From a virus, in IMG/VR virus record IMGVR_UViG_3300043436_003356, positions 1-35,986 of that record: 35,986 nt of DNA; one strand, given 5' to 3'. This document shows, piece after piece, positions 17,768 through 27,425 of the stretch; within the stretch, counting starts at the first letter, position 1; every line of letters starts with the position of its first letter. Position numbers and translations under genes: made by a program. The notes beneath the pieces are model-generated. The model was not told the origin of the DNA and ran no database searches. It was given only the letters and a program-made list of their open reading frames with translations.

Positions 17768-18716
17768 TAGTTTTTAATTTGCCTTCTAATATTAATAACT
17801 CATCTTGGTTATCATCATCAGCAAGGAATTTAATTAAATCTTCTTCATCTGTAGCCACCTCAAACTCACCTTCATAAACCTTACCATTTGGTTTCACTCT
17901 ATAAATAGAATGTGTGATAGCTTGTTTTACTAAATCTTTAATATGGAGTAAACTTTCTTTCATTTCAGCAAATCTATTAAAAACTTCAATTGGATTCAAT
18001 CCTGAATACTTACCATTCTTGAATTCTGTTTGTTTCAATATATTATCTACTAAGTTGTACACCACTTCTTCTTTTGTATCTTCTGTAACTGGAAGTCCTA
18101 AAAGTCTTGCAACTTTTTTCTTCTTATCAGGAGTCATAGAATCAAACCTAACAATTGCTTTGTTAATCAATTGTTTTTTCTTGAAGATCACTGCATTCTC
18201 TATCTCATCATCTACCACATAAAACTGTGTATCTGCTGGATATTCTCCTCTTTCCCATGCTTGGTAAGAAGATGCAATAGTTGGATGTACTCTCAACCAT
18301 GAAAAGGCTATTTCTTGGAAAGCATTTGATAAATCAAAATAGTTATCACCATCCATTAATTTAACTGCTTGTACGTGAGTTTGATCATCTGGAGATAATG
18401 ATAATCCATAGTTCCAGAATTTAGAACGTGGTCCAAGATCAATATCACCAATTTCATTCTCAAGTTTTGCTTTAAGAGCTGTTACTCTTTCAATCTCAAG
18501 TTGTCTTTCAGTATCATCTTTAATACGTTTGATGTAAGCAGCGTCTGGATCAAGTCCTGTTCTATACTTACCATCTAATTCTTTATAAGGATATTTGAAT
18601 ACACCTGTTCCAGGGATTCTAGTCATACCTTTTTGTGCTAACCCACTATCCATTGTTTGTAATTGAGAACTATTATATTCTCTCTTAATAGTAGAAATTT
18701 TGCCTGTTTTACCCAT
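17748..18716 (-). CDS. Unknown head protein following the major capsid gene
   Basis: This 322-residue, charged and mainly helical protein has no transmembrane segments. It includes KDDTERQLEIERVTALKAKL (a helix likely to be coiled coil), FNRFAEMKESLLHIKDLVKQ, and a C-terminal acidic then basic end (LADDDNQDELLILEGKLKTK). Without the inserted HNH gene it would be the first gene after the major capsid gene, so an assembly, head-completion or capsid-associated function is likely. I do not recognise the family. Confidence 0.7.
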   Translation of the reverse strand: MGKTGKISTIKREYNSSQLQTMDSGLAQKGMTRIPGTGVFKYPYKELDGKYRTGLDPDAAYIKRIKDDTERQLEIERVTALKAKLENEIGDIDLGPRSKFWNYGLSLSPDDQTHVQAVKLMDGDNYFDLSNAFQEIAFSWLRVHPTIASSYQAWERGEYPADTQFYVVDDEIENAVIFKKKQLINKAIVRFDSMTPDKKKKVARLLGLPVTEDTKEEVVYNLVDNILKQTEFKNGKYSGLNPIEVFNRFAEMKESLLHIKDLVKQAITHSIYRVKPNGKVYEGEFEVATDEEDLIKFLADDDNQDELLILEGKLKTKKLASI

Positions 18717-18747
18717 CGTAATTTAATATTTAGTTATTATTGGTTTA

Positions 18748-19182
18748 TTATTTATGTTTTCTTCTAGTGTCAGTCATTATTTTATGACAATTAGCACATC
18801 GAACTTCACATTTATTTATTTCTTGTTTTAATTTTTCAATAGACCAAGAATCTTTTACACCTACAGAAACACAATCTATTTTAGTTCCTCTAACATGATC
18901 AAATTCTAAAACTCTTATATCTGAATTTCCACAATCTACGCAAGGATGTGTTTTTAGATAATCTAACACCACTTCTCTATTTCTAGCTTTGCTTTTATTA
19001 ACAGAACCAATTCTTATTTTTTTATACTCTATGTCTTTTCTTTTAGTACTAAAATGTTCTAAATTTTTATCATGTTTTAAATAATAATAGACTGAGCTTA
19101 AATTACAATTTAGAAGTTCAGCAATTTCTCTATATTTTTTGCCTTCACTTCTAAGTCTGAGTATAGTTTCTTTTTTACCCAT
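18748..19182 (-). CDS. HTH-HNH homing-type endonuclease
   Basis: This 144-residue protein has an N-terminal helix-turn-helix (KETILRLRSEGKKYREIAEL, then NCNLSSVYYYLK, residues 4-36). A compact HNH nuclease follows, with a zinc site C81-x2-C84 and C129-x2-C132, the catalytic-type DH in LEFDHV (92-97), and NCHKIM (131-136). Such proteins are mobile genes that cut a target near their insertion point. It lies between the major capsid gene and the next head gene and has the same leader (AACTACATATG) as a structural gene, so it is expressed within the late operon. Nuclease assignment is secure. Confidence 0.9.
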   Translation of the reverse strand: MGKKETILRLRSEGKKYREIAELLNCNLSSVYYYLKHDKNLEHFSTKRKDIEYKKIRIGSVNKSKARNREVVLDYLKTHPCVDCGNSDIRVLEFDHVRGTKIDCVSVGVKDSWSIEKLKQEINKCEVRCANCHKIMTDTRRKHK

Positions 19183-19492
19183 ATGTAGTTATTTAATAAT
19201 ATTTGGTTTAATTAGTAGAGTGGTCCCATCGAAGGAACCTGATCCTGGATACTATCCATATCAAACACTCTTGTTTATTTTTTTAAAGTGCAGAGCTAAG
19301 GCAAATGCTTAGTTGGGCACTATACCTAAAACTGTCCAAACTAGTTCCTGCTTTCGCTGTCTAGAATTTTGTTCTGTTTTAGGGTTGAGAATCATCCCCT
19401 CGTAGGAGGGAGAGGAGTTGAGGGGACTCATCTCGGAAAAAAGAGATGTGTGCTGTTCTATTATGGGAAGCATCACATCTACATTTTCGTTA
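19183..19492 (-). other. 310-base gap after the capsid gene with stems, no clear gene
   Basis: No convincing gene is seen; a 68-residue frame overlapping the capsid gene end has unusual composition and no motif. Three stems are visible: AGTGC/GCACT enclosing CTAAG/CTTAG (19,287-19,321), CCCCTC/GAGGGG (19,396-19,425) and CATCTC/GAGATG (19,429-19,448). A 15-codon frame (19,212-19,259, ending MGPLY) might be a leader peptide or a gene remnant. The stretch is more GC-rich than its surroundings. It may be a regulatory 3' region of the capsid mRNA or DNA brought in with the HNH gene. Confidence 0.5.
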
Positions 19493-21055
19493 TTAGAATT
19501 GTGGGATTTCCTCAATCAACACAGTTCTAGAAAGATCTTCGATAAATACATCACATCTGTCTTTCATCCAGATTTCGTATCCTGGGAATTTGTTAGCAGA
19601 ACTCATACCTTGAGACTTAGCAAAACCTAAGTGATGACGAGTACCATCAATGTATCCCCATGTCATAGAAGGAGCACCTTTCATACGTACTTCTCTAATG
19701 TTGTTTATCATTGAACCATCAGACATTGGAGAAACATCAAACACCATAAATACTGGAGTAGATTTTTTGTTTTGTCCAAACTCTAAGTTAGTTTGTGGTA
19801 AATCTAATTCTTTTAAGTGGATCAATTCAACTCTACCAGTCTCACGAGTTACCATTGCATCAAATGCAAAGTTGTAAGTGATGTGTTGTCCTTCTCCTTG
19901 TAAATATCTGTTTCCAGAATCAGCCATGAAAGTAAGACCAGAATTTAATGCATCATTTTTAAGAGCTTGTTGGAACACGTCAAAACCAGCCTCATTAGTA
20001 TACATTTTAACACTTCTATCTTTTACGTCCACACGTCTGTAGAATAAATCTCCAAATACAGAACGGATTAAGTTAGCAGAGAACTCACCTCTGTTGTATT
20101 GTACTAAGTTACCATTGTTACGCATTCTGTGGTAAACACCAGCAGATGTACGTTTTAATTCTTGTTTAGAACCATTAGTTTTAACTGTACCAGGCTTAGC
20201 CCAAATCATACGTTTAACTTTTAATTCTAACATAGACTTACGCATCCAGAACTCAATAAACGGTTCCCATTTAACATCATTACGAGTTAAAGGTAATTGG
20301 TTTCTTCTTTGTGGAGCATATACTAAGATGTCTAATGGTTTACCAGAAGCATCTCTCATCATTTTGTCATCAGCCCACTCAGTGATTTTGTGCTCATATC
20401 CATATGCAGAACCTAAAGATTCGAACATAGTGATTTGCTCACCTAATCTAGGAAGACCTAATAAATCTTGGTCAAACTCACCAATTGCAGCATCAACTAA
20501 TTCTAATTCAACACCATATTGTAAGAATGTAGGATTTACAAAGTCAACTGTTGGATTGTCAGTTACTAATGTAAATGTGTACAAGAATCCCATGTTCCAT
20601 GGTTGTGGATCTTTGATCACGTAAAAACGTGGACCATATTGACGTGTACCTACAGAGACGATAGCATTTTTAGAGAACTCGTTAGTATCTAATACTAAAG
20701 TGAATTCTTGACCATCGATACCTGTTTTACCAGATGAAATTAACTCTTGTGTGGTAGAAGGAATGTCAATAATTTTTGGGAACTTGTAAGGAACAGCTAC
20801 TTGCCATTTCCAAGCATCACTATTATTATCAATGTAATAAGGTGTGCTTTTGTTGATCATGTCTAAGAAGTCGTTACTATACAATGAGCTCTGAGTATAT
20901 AAAGAGATGATCTTTTTATCATAATCTGCAGGCTCAGTAGAGTGAAAACTCTCTAAGTGGTTAGAGTCTGTAAGTTTTCCTACTGCACGCTTATCCATAG
21001 ATGCAACACGAGCGTAAGTAAAACCTGTTAACCCAGGGATTGTTTGAATTGCCAT
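19493..21055 (-). CDS. Major capsid protein (crAss-like, HK97 fold expected)
   Basis: This 520-residue protein is encoded two genes after the portal, directly after an acidic scaffold-like gene, the usual place of the major capsid gene in crAss-like phages. It begins MAIQTIPGLTGFTYARVASM and has long beta and helix-rich stretches. These include IGEFDQDLLGLPRLGEQITM and the alpha/beta C-terminal part with FMVFDVSPMSDGSMINNIRE. Codon use is richer in C and G than in nearby genes, which suits a highly expressed protein. No short diagnostic motif exists for this fold, so the call rests on position, size and general resemblance. About 500 residues is typical. Confidence 0.8.
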   Translation of the reverse strand: MAIQTIPGLTGFTYARVASMDKRAVGKLTDSNHLESFHSTEPADYDKKIISLYTQSSLYSNDFLDMINKSTPYYIDNNSDAWKWQVAVPYKFPKIIDIPSTTQELISSGKTGIDGQEFTLVLDTNEFSKNAIVSVGTRQYGPRFYVIKDPQPWNMGFLYTFTLVTDNPTVDFVNPTFLQYGVELELVDAAIGEFDQDLLGLPRLGEQITMFESLGSAYGYEHKITEWADDKMMRDASGKPLDILVYAPQRRNQLPLTRNDVKWEPFIEFWMRKSMLELKVKRMIWAKPGTVKTNGSKQELKRTSAGVYHRMRNNGNLVQYNRGEFSANLIRSVFGDLFYRRVDVKDRSVKMYTNEAGFDVFQQALKNDALNSGLTFMADSGNRYLQGEGQHITYNFAFDAMVTRETGRVELIHLKELDLPQTNLEFGQNKKSTPVFMVFDVSPMSDGSMINNIREVRMKGAPSMTWGYIDGTRHHLGFAKSQGMSSANKFPGYEIWMKDRCDVFIEDLSRTVLIEEIPQF

Positions 21056-21090
21056 TGTTATTCGTTTTTGTTATTAATTATTTATTTTTG

Positions 21091-22341
21091 TTATAAAAAC
21101 CATGAATTAGGTTTAGTTCCTGAACTACTAGCTGTTTTAGCTTTAGTCACTTGTCTTGCAACTTCTCCAAACAGTTCGTTAGATTTTTTTGTAACACCTG
21201 TTTTTTGTATAGTTGATAATGTAGGATCTTTCTCTAACATCTTCATAAGAAGACCTAACTTAACTTTCATTGCATGATTCTCTGGTCTCTTCATATCCAA
21301 GATAGCACGATCAAAGTCTGTTAGTGTTTCTCCTGAAGGAGTTTTCCACTTATCAACTAATAAGAAGTCTTGTAGTTCTGTTGCTAATTTTGGATTGATA
21401 GGAATACCATCAAACTCTTTTGCTTTTACTTTATCTTGTAAAATAGTTTGTACGTTATTTACGTATTGCTGTCTAATAGCTGCTTTTTGTTGTAATTCTT
21501 GTTGAGACTTAGCTTCCATTTGTTGAAGCTTAGCTGCTTCTTTTTTAACTAACACCTTGTGATGTTTGTTTGCTACAGTTTCAAGATCACCATAATTTTT
21601 AAGTCTTTCAACTTCTGTTTCTATATCTTCAGGATCAAAACCTTGATCAGCTAAAGCTTGTTTGATAACTCTGGTTTGATTCATCTCATCAGAAAGATCC
21701 ATCTCAGCAAAGCTAACTATTTCGTTATATGTTCCAAAATACTCCTTAGGATTTACTCCTTTTACAAATATGGCTTCAAAAGCTTCTTGGTAATCTTCTC
21801 CAAATTGTGCTATGAAATTTTGTACCATTTCAGAGGCACCTTTTTTCTTCTCTTCATTAAATCTCTCTAAGAACTCTTCTGCTGTAGAGATTGGTTCTGG
21901 ATCTTCATCTTCATCATTGGTGAATACACCTAATTTGTAAAGATCATTTGCAAGAGCAGTGAATTGTGTTCCTTGTGGTTCATCATCTTCATCAGCAGCA
22001 GCTTCTGTAGCTTTTGCAGGTTTTGCTGGAGCAGAATCTTCTTCTTCTTCATCATCAGAATCACTTAAGAAATCAGATATTAAAGATTGTCCTTCTTGTT
22101 TCTCTTCGTCTGTTTTACCATCAACGCTTTTAGGAGGAACAATATCCTTACCTTTTGGTACTGCTGGTGCATCTGGTGCAGCAGGAGCATTTGCATCTTT
22201 TATGATTGGTGTAACATCATCAGGATTAGAAGATGCTGTCTCAGGTTCGAATAACCCTTGAAGTAATTCTTGGTTACCCATACCCATTTCCATAGTATCC
22301 TGGATACTAAAGTTACCCATAGTTTCTAAATTATCAGCCAT
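21091..22341 (-). CDS. Scaffold-like acidic protein upstream of the capsid gene
   Basis: This 416-residue protein has an N-terminal half that is highly acidic and of low complexity (Pro/Ala-rich, then DSDDEEEEDSAPAKPAKA, and DEDEDPEP). The C-terminal half is helical and coiled-coil-like (VLVKKEAAKLQQMEAKSQQE), ending in a basic tail. Acidic, helical proteins encoded between portal and capsid genes are often internal scaffolds that guide procapsid assembly. It has its own promoter-like element at 22,373-22,403 and the AACTACATATG leader. Role inferred from position and composition. Confidence 0.65.
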   Translation of the reverse strand: MADNLETMGNFSIQDTMEMGMGNQELLQGLFEPETASSNPDDVTPIIKDANAPAAPDAPAVPKGKDIVPPKSVDGKTDEEKQEGQSLISDFLSDSDDEEEEDSAPAKPAKATEAAADEDDEPQGTQFTALANDLYKLGVFTNDEDEDPEPISTAEEFLERFNEEKKKGASEMVQNFIAQFGEDYQEAFEAIFVKGVNPKEYFGTYNEIVSFAEMDLSDEMNQTRVIKQALADQGFDPEDIETEVERLKNYGDLETVANKHHKVLVKKEAAKLQQMEAKSQQELQQKAAIRQQYVNNVQTILQDKVKAKEFDGIPINPKLATELQDFLLVDKWKTPSGETLTDFDRAILDMKRPENHAMKVKLGLLMKMLEKDPTLSTIQKTGVTKKSNELFGEVARQVTKAKTASSSGTKPNSWFL

Positions 22342-22372
22342 ATGTAGTTGTATTTATGTTTGGTTTATTATG

Positions 22373-22403
22373 TAAAAGTATAATAAGAGTTTTTAATATC
22401 AAA
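22373..22403 (-). promoter_or_regulatory. Bacteroidota-type promoter for scaffold/capsid genes
   Basis: On the minus strand TTTG (22,403-22,400), a 19-base spacer and TACTTTTA (22,380-22,373) match TTTG-N19-21-TAnnTTTG with one mismatch at the end. It lies about 30 bases upstream of the start codon at 22,341, between the portal and scaffold genes, and would give extra transcription of the capsid genes. Confidence 0.5.
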
Positions 22404-22459
22404 GGAATATACATCAATGTGGTCCAATTTTCCAGATAATATAGCATTAATGTTATTCA

Positions 22460-22475
22460 CCCCTCCGAAGAGGGG
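22460..22475. terminator. UUCG-capped hairpin between portal and scaffold genes
   Basis: CCCCTC and GAGGGG pair perfectly over 6 bases. In the minus-strand RNA the loop is the very stable C(UUCG)G tetraloop, but no T run follows on that strand. On the plus strand the loop is CGAA and a T6 run follows after four bases, so it would be a terminator for stray plus-strand transcription. On the late mRNA it may block 3'-exonucleases or reduce read-through. Confidence 0.55.
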
Positions 22476-22483
22476 CAACTTTT

Positions 22484-25069
22484 TTAACCTTTTTTGTTAT
22501 TTCTACCCTTAGCATTCTCTTTTGCAACAGCAAGATCGTTTGCCATATTCTCTCTAGCTACAGCAATTTTCTCCATTTCTATTTGCTTCTTGTCGCTAGA
22601 TTCTTTTGATTTAACTTGTATCTCTTGCATTTTCAATTGATATGCTTGAGCAGCTTTAGATTGATCATTTGATAATTTACTAACTTCTAAAGCATCAGCC
22701 ACTCCTGAATTATCAACATCTGCTGCTGCATTTTCATTTCTACCTAATGCGTTAATAAGAGCAACTTCTTTTTTATTGATTCTATCAAGTTCGTTTTGGT
22801 AATCCTCATGAGCTTGATCAGCTTGTTTCATTTGAATAGCTTGTTGCATTTGAGCTTGTGCTTGTTGAGCTTGTTGTTCAAGTTTTTGTTGCTCAAGTTG
22901 TTGAGCTTGTTGTTGCATAGCAAGTTGTTGGTCTCTAAGATCTTTGAATGTTTTCTTCATTTCTCTCATAGACTTAGTGCTATAAAGTTCAATAACATCG
23001 TATAATGAACCACCATTCTGCATCAAAGGTTGTGCCAATTGTCTTAATTCATTAAACATTTGAGTGTCTTCTGGTCTATTAGTTAAGAACACTTTAAGAT
23101 CTCTAAACTTAAGATCTGATCCATTCACTTGTACAAATGCAGATTCTCCTTCATTTGTAATGTATGAAAGCGTACTCTGTGGTTTAGAACTTTCTACATA
23201 TAATGCAGCATCAATAATAGCTTGGTATAATTGACCCATTACATATTCATGTGCTATAAATAAAGGTTCTGTTTGAGAATAAGATTGTTGCACTGCTGTA
23301 TTAACTCCTGTAGCACTTTCTGATGCAGATACAGATCCCATACGTTGTCTTGACATACCTATAAGTTCCCAACATTCAGCTTTCATTTGTTGAGCTAGTG
23401 TATATCTAGATTGTATCTCCTGTGTACGTGTAAGATCAAGAGATGTAAATTGATTAAATGAACTAGGAGCTTTTAAGTTCTCTGGAGAGTCATCAATAAA
23501 CACCACACCTCTGTTACGTGCTTCCATTTCCCATATGTCAAGAGCATCTTGCGCATCTCCATCTTTAGGAATAGGAATATGTCTTAATGACATAAGTTGC
23601 ACTTTACCAACCTCTTTCTCTAATAATTTGTACAATTGATTCATACAAACATTATATATCACTTGGAAAGGTTTCATTAAGTCTACCAAAGATCTAGCTT
23701 CTGTATTCTTCACCTCATATGTTGTACCTATAATAGGACAGTAGTTCAATAACTTAAATGGTTTAATGTGATAGATGTCTGGTCCAATCTTAGTTCCTTG
23801 ATACCATTCATTAATCCATCCCCATTCTAATGATTGTTGTGTAGGAATAGTTCCTGATTTGTAAGTTTCATCAACAAGCATAGATTGCTCATTACCCATC
23901 TCATCAATATAGATAAGCTTACCTATTTTTCTTTTAGAGATCCAATAACTACGTACAACAACATACTTGTAACCAAATGAGCTTACGTTATTAGTAAGTC
24001 CTAAGAAGTCTTTTAGTCCATCATTATTCTCTTTCATCTCTGATTCAATAATCATACGAGTTTGAAGAACTAATGGGTCAAATGTATCATACATTACAGA
24101 ATCTTGTCCAGGAATAGCATCTGGATTACCAAGATTTGATTCACGTACATTAATTAATCCATAGTCTTGTAATGATGAGCGTAAGTGGTCAATCTCCTCT
24201 TTCGTAAGATCTGGTATGCTTTCAATGATCTCCGAAAGCTCCATAACTTGTACTGTACCAGCAGCATAGGCTCCCTGAGCTCTACCTGTGGGATCAGATA
24301 TCCATTTTCTATCAGGAGTGGTAAGAAACCAAGTGTTCTTTGGGTTAGCCACTTCGATGTTGAAACCAAGTTTTGAGTTGTCTTCATATATATGGTAAAA
24401 TTCTCTTGCAGATATTAACATGTCTCTGAAAGCATCTTCAGATTTTTCTTTTAAATTAAACTCAGCTTTCTGACATGTAAGAATGTGATTAGCCCATTTC
24501 TCAGCAACAGATGTATAGCTATCTAACTGATCTTGAACCTGTTCCATTGTCATTTGCTCCAATTGTTCAGGATCAACTTCTTCTCCTGCCATTGCTGCTT
24601 TTGCAAAAATTTGTTGTTTAACTTGATTGATTACATATTTCTGTAAAGTTTCTGTTTTAAATTGTAACTCTTCAGCTTGACTGTCATCATCAAAAGCTTT
24701 CACTCTAAATGTATCAGGACGTTTAGAAATCTCTCCTACCAACTCATTAACAGGAGTGGTAATAATAGAATACATCTTTACATAAGCAGGAAGTTCAAGA
24801 TCTGCTGTAAGTACGTCTGTAAAGCTTCTCACCTCTGGTTCTTGATAGAAATCCTCCATACGTAAGATTCCTTTCATAAGATCATAATTCTTGACGAATG
24901 TGTCTCTATTCTTGATGTACTCAGCATATGCTTTATTGGAGAAATAATCCATAGTATTTTTTATCCAACTCTCATCTTGTTTCTCCTTTTCAGTTTTAAA
25001 CTGATCTGGAAAGATGTTTAAATAAGCATACCTAATGGTAGCATCTTTTGTATATCTAATTATTGCCAT
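22484..25069 (-). CDS. Portal protein
   Basis: This 861-residue protein is encoded directly after the large terminase with a one-base gap, the classic place of the portal gene, and the size fits crAss-like portals. It has helical N-terminal segments (KNTMDYFSNKAYAEYIKNRD) and mixed wing/stem-like regions. A long Gln-rich coiled-coil C-terminus (about residues 690-760, many QQ repeats) is followed by charged helices and a basic tail (KENAKGRNNKKG). The Gln-rich end is probably the barrel or a flexible internal extension. The portal forms the dodecameric DNA channel that binds terminase and the connector. The call is mainly from order and size. Confidence 0.85.
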   Translation of the reverse strand: MAIIRYTKDATIRYAYLNIFPDQFKTEKEKQDESWIKNTMDYFSNKAYAEYIKNRDTFVKNYDLMKGILRMEDFYQEPEVRSFTDVLTADLELPAYVKMYSIITTPVNELVGEISKRPDTFRVKAFDDDSQAEELQFKTETLQKYVINQVKQQIFAKAAMAGEEVDPEQLEQMTMEQVQDQLDSYTSVAEKWANHILTCQKAEFNLKEKSEDAFRDMLISAREFYHIYEDNSKLGFNIEVANPKNTWFLTTPDRKWISDPTGRAQGAYAAGTVQVMELSEIIESIPDLTKEEIDHLRSSLQDYGLINVRESNLGNPDAIPGQDSVMYDTFDPLVLQTRMIIESEMKENNDGLKDFLGLTNNVSSFGYKYVVVRSYWISKRKIGKLIYIDEMGNEQSMLVDETYKSGTIPTQQSLEWGWINEWYQGTKIGPDIYHIKPFKLLNYCPIIGTTYEVKNTEARSLVDLMKPFQVIYNVCMNQLYKLLEKEVGKVQLMSLRHIPIPKDGDAQDALDIWEMEARNRGVVFIDDSPENLKAPSSFNQFTSLDLTRTQEIQSRYTLAQQMKAECWELIGMSRQRMGSVSASESATGVNTAVQQSYSQTEPLFIAHEYVMGQLYQAIIDAALYVESSKPQSTLSYITNEGESAFVQVNGSDLKFRDLKVFLTNRPEDTQMFNELRQLAQPLMQNGGSLYDVIELYSTKSMREMKKTFKDLRDQQLAMQQQAQQLEQQKLEQQAQQAQAQMQQAIQMKQADQAHEDYQNELDRINKKEVALINALGRNENAAADVDNSGVADALEVSKLSNDQSKAAQAYQLKMQEIQVKSKESSDKKQIEMEKIAVARENMANDLAVAKENAKGRNNKKG

Positions 25070-25070
25070 T

Positions 25071-27092
25071 TTATCTAAACAATTTACTTTTTGGTGTGTT
25101 AAACATTGTTCTGCTCTCTGTGAACAGCGTATTCTTTTTGTTCTTAGTGAACATTGATTTAATTCTTACATCTTGCTCTCCACCTATTTTACCCATTACA
25201 GGATCTAGTTTCATAGCAAGAGCTATTGCAAGTTCTGCAGCAATGATTCTATCAAAGTTACCTGATTCATTATACTGAATCATCTCCTCTAATAAAACAG
25301 GGTCAAATATCTTTGACATACCTTTTATCTCTGATATAATGTTTCCATCATCATCTTTCTCTATATGTATAGCTTCTTCTGTATATTTCTTAAGACATCC
25401 ATGTAAGAAGTCTCGTATTTTCTCAGAAGATCTGTGTATTCCATAATCCCTTCTAACTGTGGTGTTTGGAACAATCTCTTTTAACCAATCTGGTTGTCTT
25501 TCTAAATAGTGAGCATCTCCTTTAGATATCATGTAGTCTATAAAGGAGATTTCATCATTCTCACATAATGTACGTGCATTGTAATATTTGATAAGGTAGC
25601 GAGCTTGTTCTTCCCATGTTTCTTTCTTATCTGGTCTAGCACAATAACTAGCTACAAACATATCTTGATACTTCTCTCCTGAAATACTATGCATACGTTT
25701 ATATATGTAAACAGATCCTAATGAACTTGAATATGCAGACTTACCTTGTCTGTAGGGGTCAACTCCTGCAACATATAATCCATATGGAGGAGCATCAATA
25801 GGAAACTCATATATCACTACAGGAGCATCTTTCATGTCTGTATTTTTTAATGGGAAGTTTGATATAGGTAGTTTATCTGTAAACTCATGTTTAACACCAT
25901 TCCCATCATCATATAAAATAACAGGTGTTCCTGTTCTTTCTTGAGCTAATAGTCTGGATTTCTGACGTTTAGCTGCTTCAATATCAAATATATTTGTATC
26001 TTCATTCAAGAATATGTCATCCACTTCTTGTGGGTAGTACATCTTCTCTTTTAGATAGGCCATTCTGTCACCAGCTTTTTTAAGTTTCTCTAAATTACTG
26101 TTAGTGATTTCTGTAGCTTTCTCTTCATTAGACACCATCATCTTCACTTCATGTAAAGAAGAACCTGCTGGTCTTTCTAAGAAGGCACCAAGAGAACTCT
26201 CCTCTTTGGCTTCCATTCTATATTTGTGAGAGATGAATAATCCATGCACTCTCTTTTCATCCTTTGCATTGTTATACTCCAAGAAGTTAAAATTCTCAAC
26301 ATCGAACATTAAGCTCTTTGCATCCATAAACTTCTTCATATCTCCACCTGTACCTGTAAGAATTGGAGAACATCCCCAACCAAATGGTGTTGTAAACCCA
26401 GGAATAGCAGCTTGAAGACCACGTAAGAAACTTCCCTTACCTATTTCATCAATAATAAGCCTTCTAGGCTTAGTACCTGCAATAGCCTCTTCATTGTTAC
26501 CCTCATCTAAGTTTCTAATAAGAATCTGAGAGAATGGTATTCTCTCTCCTGACTTAGTCTTAATTCCTAGTGTCACCTGGTTTTTCCAGTTGTCCTCAAC
26601 CCTCTGCCATCTCCAGGCTTTAGGTAGAAAGTTAAGTCCTTTATCAATCTTATCTGTAATCAATTTTATATCTGGAGCATTCAGTCCAGCAATAATGTTT
26701 TGTGAATTTTCATCAAATGTAGCTCCTTGGCCTATATAGCTTGCTTCTATTACAGATTTAGCAAACCTTCTAATACCAAGTATCACTAATCCTTTTTTCT
26801 CCTTGTGAGCCCTGTCTATTTCGTTTGTAACCAACCACTCATTATCTCTAAGTAATGGGTTTGCATATTTCTGATTAATCCTACCATATTCATCAAGAAC
26901 ATCCACCTCTGTATGCCATATGTTTAAGTGCCAATATAGAAAGGGATTGATATATTGTCCATCCATCATACAGCCATTCATACATATCTCCTTATGTAAA
27001 TTGAAGAATGCTTTGTATTCAGCAGATGTTTCATCTGGTATACGTTTTTGATTGATGAACCAATCTTTATATTCTATATCATGTAGTTTCAT
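25071..27092 (-). CDS. terL: Terminase large subunit (TerL)
   Basis: This 673-residue protein has an N-terminal ATPase with a P-loop variant GIRRFAKS (residues 106-113) in the place of the usual GxxxxGKS/T. Walker B is LIIDE (212-216) and the coupling-type motif is LTGTGG (245-250). The C-terminal RNase H-like nuclease begins at YVAGVDPYRQGKS (440-452, first acidic D445), followed by ENDE and a late Asp. It pumps and cuts the concatemeric genome into procapsids. It follows the small upstream genes without gaps and is followed by the portal. The altered P-loop, with Ala before Lys instead of Gly, is typical of several phage terminases. Confidence is high. Confidence 0.95.
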   Translation of the reverse strand: MKLHDIEYKDWFINQKRIPDETSAEYKAFFNLHKEICMNGCMMDGQYINPFLYWHLNIWHTEVDVLDEYGRINQKYANPLLRDNEWLVTNEIDRAHKEKKGLVILGIRRFAKSVIEASYIGQGATFDENSQNIIAGLNAPDIKLITDKIDKGLNFLPKAWRWQRVEDNWKNQVTLGIKTKSGERIPFSQILIRNLDEGNNEEAIAGTKPRRLIIDEIGKGSFLRGLQAAIPGFTTPFGWGCSPILTGTGGDMKKFMDAKSLMFDVENFNFLEYNNAKDEKRVHGLFISHKYRMEAKEESSLGAFLERPAGSSLHEVKMMVSNEEKATEITNSNLEKLKKAGDRMAYLKEKMYYPQEVDDIFLNEDTNIFDIEAAKRQKSRLLAQERTGTPVILYDDGNGVKHEFTDKLPISNFPLKNTDMKDAPVVIYEFPIDAPPYGLYVAGVDPYRQGKSAYSSSLGSVYIYKRMHSISGEKYQDMFVASYCARPDKKETWEEQARYLIKYYNARTLCENDEISFIDYMISKGDAHYLERQPDWLKEIVPNTTVRRDYGIHRSSEKIRDFLHGCLKKYTEEAIHIEKDDDGNIISEIKGMSKIFDPVLLEEMIQYNESGNFDRIIAAELAIALAMKLDPVMGKIGGEQDVRIKSMFTKNKKNTLFTESRTMFNTPKSKLFR

Positions 27093-27425
27093 TTATCCTC
27101 TACCTTTTAAAAATTCTTCTGCCATAGAGCCTAATTCTGCACCACCACGTGTTTCAATCTTTTTAGCTTCTTCTTTCTCACGTAGCTTATCCACTTGCTC
27201 TAATAAAGCTAGATAGTTTTTCATTGTCTCTTGTACAAATTTACCCTGACTCTCAATAGAAGCAATCACCATAGGAAGCATTCCCCCTTTAGCTGTTGGT
27301 TTCCATTCTATCCTATCCTTTAATAGATGTAATGGATTAGCATCAACGTATTCTTTCCAAGAGGAAAGCTGTTGTTCTGCCCAATCAAGTTCTGCAGAAA
27401 CATATGTGTTCTTTTTTACTGCCAT
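27093..27425 (-). CDS. Small protein directly upstream of TerL, small-terminase candidate
   Basis: Start chosen at the Met of MAVKKNTYVSAELDWAEQQL (27,425), which has the AACTACATAATG leader; an earlier ATG at 27,458 would overlap the previous gene by 20 bases. The 110-residue product is helical, with a C-terminal helix (ETMKNYLALLEQVDKLREKE) and a short basic/Gly end. Its place directly before terL makes a small terminase or packaging adaptor plausible, but no DNA-binding motif is obvious. Confidence 0.6.
   Translation of the reverse strand: MAVKKNTYVSAELDWAEQQLSSWKEYVDANPLHLLKDRIEWKPTAKGGMLPMVIASIESQGKFVQETMKNYLALLEQVDKLREKEEAKKIETRGGAELGSMAEEFLKGRG

Noticed and set aside
19309-19515. 68-codon minus-strand frame overlapping the capsid gene end
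   Set aside because: It overlaps the capsid gene by 23 bases, shows no domain and lies over three stems; not called as a gene.
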